A DNA stretch of 64,000 nt from Phlebotomus papatasi (taxonomy: Eukaryota > Arthropoda > Insecta > Diptera > Psychodidae). Shown here piece by piece: positions 10,261 to 21,600 of this stretch. The notes beneath the pieces were generated by a model. That model was not told the origin of the DNA. It did no database searches and saw only the letters and a list, made by a program, of their open reading frames with translations. Position 1 is the stretch's first letter, and every line of letters begins with the position of its first letter. Position numbers and translations under genes: made by a program. The stretch spans positions 65,234,712 through 65,298,711 of the forward strand of contig NC_077224.1 in the NCBI RefSeq assembly GCF_024763615.1, read 5' to 3'.

Positions 10261-12516
10261 TCTCAACTTTAACCTATTTTACATTAATAACCTTTGTTTT
10301 TGCAAATTTGTTCTTCCTAGAATGAATACTTTGAACTATAAAAAAACTTATTTCAAGATTATTTTTAAGTTCTTTTGCTTTAAAAACCCACTTGATTTTT
10401 CGAAAGAAGTATGTTAAACTACCTTGCCTGTATAGAGAGGCTCTTAAGCCTAATTTACAAATAAAAGGCCTACAAATTATTATTATTATTAAAAACCATA
10501 TTTTTTTATTCAAGTGAGGACAGTGAGGACAGCTTCCAAAAGTCTAAAATTTTTGCATAAGACAGATTTCGAAAAATCACAAAATTGATAAAACATCACA
10601 AACTGCTAGTTTTATGATTCTGCGAAATTTGTTTTATCCAAAAATTTAAGATTTTTTCAAGTTATCAATAAGTGTATAACGTCCATAAATAATGACCCCA
10701 ATATAGGAGTACATTATTGTCTTTAATGTTACAAAATTGGATTTTCTCATGAAGCTTTTCTCAAGGCCCAGAAGTCGAAGAGACTCCATTGATCTCTTTT
10801 AAATTCATTCCCCCATTTAGCTAATTTAAGGACTGCCTCGTGATTTATGTAAACGATAATTTGAGATATGCTTCTCTGCAGCTTAAGTGTTTATCTCATC
10901 ATTTTGGATGCTCAGTGGAGACCATTATCGTCCCCCAGAATGAAACAGAAACCTATAAATAATTCATTCCGCTTCTCTTGCGCCAATCTTTTCCCTTACT
11001 CTCGCACAACCCTCTTGACGGGATGTTTCGTGGAAAAAGAGCGATTAGTGTGGTTGCACAAACATCAATATTCCCAACTATACAGAACTGTTTTGTCGCG
11101 GACTGGTCCATCGGATAGAGAAAAAAAAGCGGTGTGAATTGTGAAGTTCCAAGTAAAGGGTTGGGTGGTGCCTATATTGTGAAAAAGGGGTAAAATGGAA
11201 ACAATGTAAAATGAATGTTAAATATAAAGCGGAAATAACCGTACAGTTTGTTGTGTTTGCAATAGAATGAGAGGGCGAATAAAGTGAGTAATTCTGTGAG
11301 GAGTTGAGCACGAGGATTCATCTCGGTCAGATTAATTCTATTTCAGATAGAATGCATTTTATTCTATTTATTTACTATACGGTCCTTTTTTGTAAAAACA
11401 AACCTATCTGGTATTTGCACGGTAATTCCATTGATGGACTCCAACCGCCAATTTACGAAAGTGCAATTGAGGAAAAAAAGGAATCCAATTCTGGTACAAC
11501 GTGGCCTTTTGTCCAATTTACAACAGTTAAAGAGATTCACCATTATATTCTGTTTCCTGAAATCAGAAGAATTCAAAGTGTTTTGGTAATTTTTTCTTTT
11601 AAGTAAATGGATCAATTTTTTCAAGCATTTTGCATTCTGCGAAATATTTCCGAATTCGAATTTACTCGAATGTAATAAAGAAATTATAAAAGGTTTAACA
11701 AAAATAATGTACCGGCGAGTACACGGGTATTTATCCATTTGTCAATTTTCGTCAAATTAGGGGAAACGATGTAAAGGGACTTATAGTAGGGGAGCCTGGG
11801 GCAAAAAGTCACAAAACTGATATTTTATTTTTTTACAAGCTACTCGAGCGCTTCAAAAATTTCTAATTAGAGCAGCTTTATAGGAAATTTACCGCTCTAC
11901 AACTTTGTGAAAGTAATTTTCCTCTATATTGTAAGGAAATACGTTTATCGAGCCAATTTTTAAAAGGTATTTTTGTGACTATTCTCAAAAATGCTGGGGA
12001 AAATAGTATCAGACATTGGGTATTATCATATTTTGATTCGCTTCATTACGGGCTTCCGTAAATTTGAAAAAATACCTAGAGGACATATTTTCATAGAAAA
12101 TTTATTCATTACCCTCCCTCCAAAAAGTAGACATTATCTCTGACTATTATAATTTATTTAATGTTAAATTTTGAGGTATATAAAAATTTGAAAGTGGTCA
12201 TATTATCTTAAGGAGGTGTGGCCTAAAATGTATAATGAATCCATAACACAAAGTTGAAAGTATAATATTGCAGATATTGTTTGAGTAATGGACCCTATAC
12301 TAGAGAAATTTATGTGCACATTTGACTGTCTTTCCTATGGAATTGTTGATGTTAGACATAGATATCGTCGTTCCTTCAATATCTATCCAGTAAGAAAATT
12401 GTAAGGGTAAGGTGAGTAAATAGTTACTTAATGGGGAAGCCAAAGTGAGGACTAACAAAACTTTCACTAGAGCGCCTAGGAAAAAAGTCAAAAAAGGATT
12501 TTAATTTTTATAAATG
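10261..12516. other. Mostly unique DNA; possible fragment of a GGGGAGCC repeat
   Basis: No gene was recognised; ORFs on both strands at 11304-11738 overlap and lack domain features. At 11791 TAGGGGAGCCTGGGGCAAAA resembles the left ends of the TA-flanked GGGG MITEs, but no matching right end was found. 10780-11340 is visibly less AT-rich than its surroundings and may hold conserved non-coding sequence. Confidence 0.4.
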
Positions 12517-12729
12517 TTGGGAAAGTACTCTTCTTTCGAACGTTCATACCTTCAAATTATGTGTATTTTCTTTTATTTTTCTTAAAAGACTTACACATTT
12601 ATAATAAATATTAGTTAGTTTGTTATCAATTATTGATAACTTATATCATTAATTACGTGTAAGTCTCTTAGCAAAAGTGAAATAAATTCACATTATTCTA
12701 AGGCATGATCGTTCGAGGGAGAGCACTGA
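12517..12729. mobile_element. MITE, CTTCGAACG family, diverged copy
   Basis: Left end GGGAAAGTACTCTTCTTTCG and right end GATCGTTCGAGGGAGAGCAC are inverted. Each is followed inward by ATTATGTG/CACATTATT and AAGACTTACAC/GTGTAAGTCTCTTAG blocks. It matches the better-preserved copy at 54623-54837. Ends are eroded and no target duplication is clear. Confidence 0.75.
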
Positions 12730-13256
12730 CACTATCCACTGTTTCGTAGTTAAACAAAAGAAAAAACCGGAAAAATTGTCAAATAGGAACTTATTTTTAA
12801 AAATTTTTCAAAAAATGCATATTTTGAGAAGAAATATTGACCTTAAAGCTCTACGAGAGATTTCGAAAAAGTATTTTTTCAAGTATACTATTTAGCTTCA
12901 ACTAGAAGAGAATTTAATTCTGAACAGAATAAACCTTTATTAATTTAAATTGGTTAATAAGTTTTTTGTTAATCATTCTCGACAATTCGAACGAATTGTG
13001 AAAATAAGCGAGGTTCAAAGTTTCAGATGTTCGTTCAAAAGCTTATGCAAATCTGCTGGACGATCCTTTGCATTCATCTCTGTATTTTTGAAAATATCTC
13101 GAATTAACTTCTGAAATTTTTATTGTATATTTTGTGATAGTTTATCTATCGATTTAAACAAAAAATATAGACCATTTTTGACATTGTAATTCAGGCTTCC
13201 CCCTTAAGTGTAGTAATTTTTTTTTCTATTTTTCATAAGAGCTCGAAATAAGGTAA

Positions 13257-13596
13257 GACCGTCCTCAGACTAGAGCAGAGGTGTGCAAGAACCGTTGAAA
13301 CCGAATAAACGTCAAACTAAATTTGCTCAGGTAGCGTTTTGACCATTGACGAACAAGCTTTATTTGACGTTTTTTCGGTTTCAACGGTTCTTGCACACCT
13401 CTGGACTAGAGGTTTAGCCCAGTCCCCGAAGGTCTCAAAACCTTAAACGGCAAACGATTTTATTGATTTTTCAAAATCTAATAGGTAATTTTACCTTAAT
13501 AATCCACTTTTAAGTCAAATTTTTCCAAAAAATCTTGACTGATAAGATATTAGATAAGTAAAGCCATATGGCTAAGCTTTAGGTCTGAAGCCCGTA
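13257..13596. mobile_element. Harbinger-like MITE (TAA duplication), interrupted by a hAT MITE
   Basis: TAA flanks both sides (13254-13256 and 13597-13599). The right end GGTCTGAAGCCCGTA matches the 200-bp copy at 48251-48450; the left end is diverged (GACCGTCCTCAGACTAGAG). A 3-bp TWA duplication is typical of PIF/Harbinger elements. A 128-bp hAT MITE plus its duplication lies inside the left terminal repeat, so the host copy is the older insertion. Confidence 0.8.
13276..13403. mobile_element. hAT-type MITE (8-bp duplication)
   Basis: The ends are perfect inverted repeats beginning CAGAGGTGTGCAAGAACCGT, and AAACGTCAAA pairs with TTTGACGTTT further in. The 8-bp GACTAGAG is duplicated exactly at 13268-13275 and 13404-13411. 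An 8-bp duplication with CAGRGGTG-type ends is diagnostic of the hAT superfamily. At 128 bp, it has no coding capacity. Confidence 0.93.
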
Positions 13597-16554
13597 TAAG
13601 TTTGTACAGCGTTCATCCTTTCTAGAAATCTCGTTTACTGAGTAAATATTCCTCTTTATTCATCGTGAGAAGAAGTGTGATTAAATTAATGGAAAGATAA
13701 TTAAATTGAAGTATTTTATATGCAAAATATCAATCATTATAAAATCATATGTGGTTGAATTTCCATTAATAAATATGTAAAAATATAAACTCTGAAGTAT
13801 ATTGAATACATGAGGAAAAAATAGTTCAAAGAGAAACTTTTTATTTCGAGAGAATATTTATGTGATATTGAATCATAAAAAAAATATTAAAAAAAGAGAT
13901 ATTCTCATAGACAGAAAAAAAAAGAATTTGTGAACTTTTTGAGTGAAAATGTCAATGCTTTTGGCACGAAAAAATATATATCTTGAACATATGTGAGCAC
14001 TTTTATTTCATATGTATATTGCAGTTTTGAGGGAGCAAAAACGGAAAAGGATATTGTACTTGATATTCAGAGCACACATAAAATTCTTGCATAGTTTACA
14101 ATTTATGGACAGAATGCAACAAGAATTTTTAATGGAGTTATACCGTCATCCGTTTTCGTTATAATTCCCCATACATAGACGAACTTTCATCCCCCGAACT
14201 CACATCCCTTCACCTCACTGAAAGCTGGACATTCTGTGTCTGTTTTTCAATTGGTAACACATTGAAAACTTTTGGACTATAGTCTTCCAAGATATTTCCT
14301 TTTCAATATGCAGATTGCTTTTTCCCCCCCCAAACCTAAGAATCTTTCAGTATGACTTCATTGAATTGGGGATATGGAGAAGTTTCTCTCAAGAAATGGA
14401 GACTGACTTGATGAATTTCTCGGATGATTGGGGAGGAAAAGATGATTTCTATAAAATAAGAAACAGCAAAAAAAGAATCAATTTATCTGCAAAACATTGC
14501 GTCCTTCTTGCTGTGTCCCATTTTAAATCACTCTCTTATGGAGGGTTATTTCCTTTTTGGAGTTCACTTAACATAAAAACTGATGTTTATTTATTGTAGC
14601 TATTACAAAAGTTCCTGAAAGTTGTTTTTCAGCCACTTCAATATTTGTGAGTGGTTTCGAGATTCACTCCTTTCCTCAACTTTATTTTTTTTTCACCAAA
14701 TCTTGGGCAGAGGCTAAGTGAAGTGGGAGAAGACGGTCAAGAAAAACACTCAAAAGATGTGAAAGGTATATAGGAAAAGAACACGGAAGGTGTATTTTGA
14801 ATAGAAGTCAATTTACTTTCACCACCGATCGATATTTCAAATATTGAATGCATGGAGATGTTTGTCACACTTCTTGTGGTGCCAAAAAACAACCTTCTTA
14901 AAATAAAAAAAAAGAGTGAGAAAGAACCCAAAAATACCTGTATACACACATTTATCTCGATTAGAACCAACACACCACCCACAACTTCTCACCCATTATT
15001 TCACCGTGAGCTTTTGTCGTTCGGTGAAAGCGACAGTGCTTGGGAATTGAGTCAAAATGAAAAGCTCACAAAAGGTGCGGCTTGAAAAAAAAAGAGTTTT
15101 CTATTCAAATTCATCGTTTATTATAAGTAGCTGAAGGAGGGGTTATAGAGGCACCCTAAGGGCAAGTTGTCATGGGTTACATTCAGGATCCTGGAGGCAT
15201 ATGCTGCGTGAAGAATAAAAAAAAACTGGTGTGTTCTATATGCAGAATAGCATGAACAGGGAAAAAGCAATTGTGGCAATACTGCCGAATTTTATGCGCA
15301 ACACTTTTCAGCTCCAAACGTGATGAAAGAACTTGAGAGACACATAAACTTTCCTCTATTTAGAAATTGCATCTTCGAAATAGAAGAAGTACCATAAATA
15401 CGTTTTACTAGCTAAAGCTCCCATATAGTAGAAAATAGTCGTTTGAATTATTGCTGACGGCTCATGCAATTGGCCTAACCATGCTTATTGTTACGCAAAT
15501 TTACCAAAGAAATGGTTCTAGCTTTAAATTTAAGATTTATTAACTGTTTAAAGACATTTCAATGTAATCCAATTCCTTGCGAAATCAATAGAGGAGTTGA
15601 AGTAGTTGAGGATTATTAGCACAAAATATAGAATCAGGAATAAGTAAGCTCTCTTGGCCACGTAAAATAAAGTCACAAATTTAAGACAATTATTAATTTG
15701 TACCAGAAAATTAATTTTCTGGTACAAATCTGGCTTATTTTTGTCAATAAAAGACATTTTTATTTAAAACTCAAAAAAAAAAATTTTTTTTTTTAAAAAC
15801 TTGGTTTCGAAAAATTTGATTTTTTGGCTGTTTATAAGTATTGTGGAGTACTATATTCCCTGAAAAGTTGAACTCAAAATTTTGAGTTTAACTGGTTATT
15901 TTTAATTTTGAAAATATGGTAATATTTCAAATATTTAAAAAAAAAAAGTAAGTGCAAAAGTGGAAGCTCACCTTTTCAGGGAATGTAGTACTCAATGTTA
16001 CTGATCAACAGTAAAAAAATCAAAATTTTTGAGAATGGGGTTTTTGAGAAAAATTATTTTTTAAATTTTTTCAAAATTTTTTTAAAATACCGTTACAAAA
16101 AAACTTAAGCAGATAATGCAAAATCAAGTATATCGTTTTAAAGAGTATAAAATTATCTTTCAAATAAAAAAAAAGAGTAAGAAGAAATCTCAACCGTTCC
16201 CGAAATAGAGCATTTTAAAATATTTGCTAAAAATCGCAATTGAGGAATGAAGCGCGAGGCGCCATCTTTGACGCCATGTATCTCCGGCCAGGAATTTTTT
16301 TCAGACGAAAAAAAAATAGGGGTATATTATTTTATCGTGTACTTTAACATATGTAAAATTCAGAAACATCTAAGACCATGAAGGGTACCCCTATGGTCGT
16401 CTTGAGATGGATTGGCCCATATGTATATTTCTGATAGTGACTCCATGATGTCTATCTCAAAATTCAGAGTCATTTGGTTACTACAGGAACACAGGAATAT
16501 TACCAAAATCAACTGCAAATAAATAATTTCATCTAAAAGTATTAGTAATTGATT
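13597..16554. other. Mostly unique DNA with a perfect 34-bp palindrome
   Basis: No gene or mobile element was recognised. ORFs at 14315-14599 and 14737-15085 overlap on opposite strands and lack domain signatures. A perfect palindrome lies at 15696-15729. Homopolymer A/T runs cluster at 15770-16090. The block 16250-16400, GCGCCATCTTTGACGCCATG and following, is less AT-rich and may be an unrecognised repeat. Confidence 0.45.
15696..15729. repeat. Perfect 34-bp palindrome
   Basis: ATTTGTACCAGAAAATT (15696-15712) is followed directly by its exact reverse complement AATTTTCTGGTACAAAT (15713-15729) with no spacer. It could extrude as a cruciform or be the centre of a short inverted insertion. No further symmetry extends outside. 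Confidence 0.9.
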
Positions 16555-16883
16555 TATTTATTTTGATATGGGATATCTCCAATATCTCTGGTGATCGCCA
16601 ACGAAAAAAAGTTGTTACCCTAAAGAGAATACCCTTTTGATCTTGCTCAGGGTTCTCGGTCCCGATATGGACGTTCTCCGGTGGTGGACTAAATTGTGAT
16701 TTCACGTTTTTCTCAAGGATCAATTGAGTTTAAGTCGGCAATTTAGTAATTTTGAAGGTCTAAGATAAATGGAGAAAACACAATTTAGTCGATCACTGAA
16801 GAAGGTTAATATTGGAAACGAGAGCTCTGAGCAAGACCAAAAAAGCATCATCCTCTTAGTGCGACAACTTTATTTTAATAGGC
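16555..16883. repeat. Dispersed repeat 'A', inverted pair split by the LTR element
   Basis: 16555-16723 (minus strand) and 16769-16883 (plus strand) are inverted copies of the repeat at 390-532, separated by about 45 bp. Shared blocks include CAATTTAGTC and CTGAGCAAGA. The retrotransposon inserted at the right end of the second copy (target AGGC at 16880-16883), which truncates it here. Confidence 0.7.
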
Positions 16884-17402
16884 TGTTAAGACAACATTTA
16901 TTTTCCTCTATTTTTCCTTCTACATCCACGAGTTCCTCAATAACCAACCAAGGAGGTTCCTTTCCTATCCTTTCCTTTCCTTCTCCTTTATCCCGTTCTT
17001 CCTTCCTTCGAGTCCAACGAGTGGGGGCGACGGGCGATGCCCATCCAGCCCCTGCGCTTCCGGATGGAGCGCTCCCACGGTGGTCGAGCTCTGGGATTTG
17101 GGAGAAGGTTCTGCGAAGATCTCTGGTGGCCTTAGAGGTGGTGGCAGAGGCGGTATTGCCGGGTGGCTGGTGGCACTGGGCTGGTGACTCTGGTGGTGAT
17201 GGATGAGTTGATGGGAAGCTGGTGGAGGTTGACGAGAGTGATGTGCACTCTCCGACGGCCGGTGATGAAAGAGGCAGAGGTGATTTTGTCTTCTTATCAC
17301 TTGCACTCTTTTCCCTCCAATTCCTCGTCGCCTCCAGCGACCTCATCGCCTCAACAGAGCACCACTTCCAATACACTCAAAAAAATGGTTGCACACGCAA
17401 CA
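16884..17402 (-). repeat. 3' LTR of the gypsy-type element
   Basis: 519 bp, inverted terminal dinucleotides TG...CA, apparently identical to the other LTR. It is markedly more GC-rich than the window. A minus-strand AATAAA (16898-16903) lies 14 nt from its 3' edge and could serve polyadenylation. A minus-strand open frame spans almost the whole LTR (from 17376). Confidence 0.93.
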
Positions 17403-18673
17403 CATACCCCGGGGTTGCCAAAAAAAAAAAAGAGAAAAAAAAAGAGTTTCAACCCGCGAGGGGCGATAAGCCATAGAATCAAAACAAATAACAATATAGT
17501 GAATAAACAATTAATAGTGATTAGAAATGCAAAAGAAAAATGAGTAGTATTAGTGAGCAACTTGCGTTCGAGAGAAAAAAAAATAAAATTTTGTAAGTGT
17601 CTGGAATTTCAAGTATTAAGGATTTTGCACAAAAAGCCGACCTAAATTTCTTAGCGCCTGCAAAATGGCTTAATAATAAATTAATAATAAAGTTTTAATG
17701 ATTAGAAAACTTAGTTAAGGTTTTATAGAATTTATTAAGGAGCACCTGAATTCGATTAACGCGGAGTATATAATAAGATCCACGAAGAGGTATTTGAAAC
17801 AAATGGTGATGATTTATCCCCCAATTATCCCGTCTCAGCACCATTATAGTTCGGACAGGTATTCGACCATTCCGCCGAAACTGCACCGCGTACCGGCTTC
17901 AAAGCGGAAAGGGGAGCCTCGGCCGAATTACAGTGCTGGGGAAAAAGAACGCCTGAAGGGCTAAGAAAAAACCCCTTTTTCCACCGACACTGCCCTAACT
18001 ACCTCGAACAAAATTACTAATAGTACGATTCATTCGAAATTTACCACCTGCCCAAAAAAATGTGGCTGCCTGCAACTGCGGATCCGGGAACAAATCAAGA
18101 CCGTTAAATTCAACATAATTGAAAATAAAATTAAAAATTATAATCGTATAAAGGTGTCCTAATTACTACGTGACATCAGATGACGAAGGAGGATAAGGAA
18201 ATGAGTGTTGGCCGTGAAAAGTTGAATGGCACTGTTCATACGGACAGTTACAATTCAAAATTGCTGTAGCCTGAAGTGCTACTATAAGAAACTTCCCAAA
18301 GGACACTGCATGCAAGGTGTCTAAAAAAAAATGGGATATAAATGGTGATAACCGAAATAGACGAACGATGTTCGATACAGCTTTAAGCTGATTCTATGTA
18401 TAACGATTATCTTCGATCATAGCGAACACCTGAGAGGTGAATGATTCTACTTTGAAAGCAAATCAATCCGTTCTGATCGAAGGCCTACCCAACACATCCT
18501 CCATTCACGGAAAAGAAAAAAAAATAATTGTTGAATTTTTAAAATAAAAATATCTCTGAACGTTACTCGCTAATATACCCTCACATAATTTAAGCTACGT
18601 TACTTTACAAAAGAATTTCCGATGACGTTGCCCAAGTCGTTACCATAAATCCATCCCGACACAAAAAATCCCT
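17403..18673 (-). other. Non-coding 3' internal region of the LTR element
   Basis: 1.27 kb between the pol stop and the 3' LTR. The longest frames are about 60 codons and show no envelope, membrane-anchor or furin-site pattern, so no env is called. On the coding strand the sequence next to the LTR is CCCCGGGGTATG preceded by a T-rich run, rather than the usual long polypurine tract. Confidence 0.7.
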
Positions 18674-21600
18674 TCAACCAGGTTTGATGTCCTTCCTATG
18701 GAACACCGCCTTCCGCCCGGTGTTCAAGTCCTCAAGTTCATAGGTTTGACCTTGAACCGACACCACCTTACTTTTTACCCAGGGACAGAATTTTGCCTGG
18801 ATTTTCCTATTGGCATCTGACAAGGCAAAGGAACGCCTGAACACTACATCGCCCACAGAGAACTTGCCCGGCTTCTTACGCAAGTCGTACCGTTTCTTAG
18901 AGGACTCGTGAGATTTTTTGGATCTCTCTAAAGCCTTTTGTCTAGCCAACTTTAAGGTTTTCAGCCTATCCTCAACAGATGGAGCCGTATTCGCATCCAC
19001 ATGCACATACTCTTCCCCGTGCGAAATCATATCCTGCCCAAAGTTTAGGTAATAGGGAGAGAATTGAGTGGTCTCATGCACTGAGGATCGCATGGCCATC
19101 CCAATCTCAGCCAAATGTTTCGGCCAATTGGTGTGTTTGGACCCTATATACGACCTAATAGCGGTGATTATCGTCCTGTTTGCCCTCTCAGTGGGATTTG
19201 CTTGAGGAGTGTACCCGGAGGTAAACCACTGAGTGACACCAAGGTTTTTCAGGAAGGACTGAAGTTGTGTGGCCTTAAAACCGCTACCGTTATCGGTCAA
19301 TATAACACGGGGAACGCCGAATTGGGGAAAGACATTTTGGGACAGGACTTTAATAACCGAATTCGCAGTAGAATTCCGAAGGGGATACAGCAGAACATAT
19401 TTGGTCAGCTTATCAATTATGACTAAGATGAAACGGTGACCCATAGTACTAGGTACCAAAGGTCCTATAAAGTCAGCGGACAAATGTTCCCAAGGACGTG
19501 TGGCTACTACATGACTGCCCATCGGAGGTGTTAGGTCATAGTTCGGGGCTTTAGACTTTTTACAGGTTTCGCATTTCCGGAGGTAATCGCGCACGTCAGT
19601 ACGAAGACGAGGCCAGTAAAAGAACTCCGTGATTTTGCGAAAGGTCTTGAAGAACCCGAAGTGAGCCGAAGTGGGGTCATCATGGTACTTTTGCAGTATG
19701 GCTTGACGTTCACCCTTAGGGACACAACATCTCCACCTAAAACTATACGAACCCAAGGGAGTTTTATAGCGGATGTATTTATAGAGTCGGCCGTCTTCTA
19801 TTTTATACTCCGGAAGGGTGCTCGGGGATTTCGAGACTTGGTCATATAGGGACGCATACCATTTATCTTCCCGGGTCGAAATGGTATTAACGTTCCTTGA
19901 AAGGAAATCAGCTATCACATTACTTTTACCGGGACGGTGGACTATGTCAAAGTCAAATTGCTGAAATTCCAACAACCATCTTCCTATACGACCACGGGCT
20001 TGCTTCTGGGATAAGATCCACTGGAGTGCAGAATGATCTGTCTCCAAAGTGAACTTGGTGTGAAGCAAGAACTGCGAAAACCTTCGAAGACAAAAAAGAC
20101 AGGCCAAAGCTTCTTTCTCTGTTGTGGAGTATTTCTGCTCAGCCGCCGTAAACTTTCGCGAAATGTAACATATCACACCCTCCTCATCACCCGCACCCTG
20201 AACAAGGACTCCCCCCGCCCCAACATCACTAGCGTCAGCACGCACTATGAAGGGTTGGGAGTAGTTAGGGAGTTTTAAGATAGGGGCAGATACGAGGAGA
20301 TGTTTTAATTCCGCAAAGCCACGATCGGCTTCCTGTGACCATTCAATCCGTACAGGATTTCCTTTTAAGAGGTCGGTTAAAGGAGCCGAAATACTCGCGA
20401 AGTTAGGAATGAAACGTCTAAACCATCCCGCCATACCAAGGAATTGACGCAATGCCTTAGGGGTTTTGGGAACTGGGATGTTACATATGGCCTGGACTTT
20501 GCCATCATTAGTACTAAGACCCTGTGTACTTAAGGTATATCCTAAATAATCAAGTTCAGACATACAGAACTTTGATTTTTCTAGGTTAATGGAAAGATTG
20601 GCCTTCCTTAATCGACGCGCGACCTCATCTAAAACTTCTAAGTGGGATTTAAAATCTTGAGTAAGAATTATGATATCGTCCAAAAAGCAGAATACATGGG
20701 GTTCTAGGTCGCATCCAATTACCACATCCATAAGTCTCGCCATCGTCATTGGACTGTTAACAAGACCGAAAGGCATTCTTTTATAACAATACATTTTCCG
20801 TCCTGGGATGGCAAAACTTGTCTTGATTTGAGACTCTTCATCCAGCGGAATTTGAAGGAATGCGTCGCTCAAATCAATGGATGATAAATACTTGGAGCTT
20901 TCAATTCTGTTAATAATACTTTCAAGGTTTGGGATAGCATAAGCATCTCTAATAGTTACTTTATTAAGACCTCGAGCATCAATACAAATACGAATTTTGC
21001 CCGATTTTTTCATTTGGATATTGGGAGGCGAGTTCCATGGCGAAAATGAGACTTCCCGTAGTACTCCCATCCTAACCAATCTTTGGATTTCTTTATCCAC
21101 TTCAGGAAGTAGATGGTAAGGAACGGGATAAGATGGCTTCCTAACGGGTGGGTTGTCTCCAGTATCAATCGTGTGCTTAAGAATATTAGTGCAACCGAAA
21201 AAGTCTTCAGTAGTGATCAAGAATTTTTGGATGGATTTGTCTAACTCCAGTCGTTCTGACTGGGAGAGCAGAATTTGATTTTCTTGAGTCTCAGGGACTG
21301 TTGAAAGTGCATTCAACAAAACGGGTTGTATGCCAAATGCATGCCAAAAATCCATCCCTAAGGTAAAGGGTATGGAAATTTCAGGGACCAATAAGGTGGG
21401 AATCAATTCTGTTCTACCATTGAAAGTTATCATTAGATCAACTACTTTGGTAGATAAATAAGTTGACCCATCGGCTACACGCACAACGATATTTGAGGTT
21501 CTTGGAACTAATTTTAAGAGCTTTACTAAATTCATGCAACCACATCCCAATATGCTCTGAGACGCTCCGCTATCCAAAAGACCCATGGCTTGCTCTATGT

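Noticed and set aside
16769..17543. Plus-strand ORFs of 84-145 codons over the left LTR, duplicated at 24079-24739
   Set aside because: They are antisense to the element's transcription, arise from GC-rich LTR sequence, and appear twice only because the LTR is duplicated.
17695..17886. Possible env remnant between pol and the 3' LTR
   Set aside because: No frame exceeds about 63 codons, and no signal peptide, cleavage site or membrane anchor is visible.
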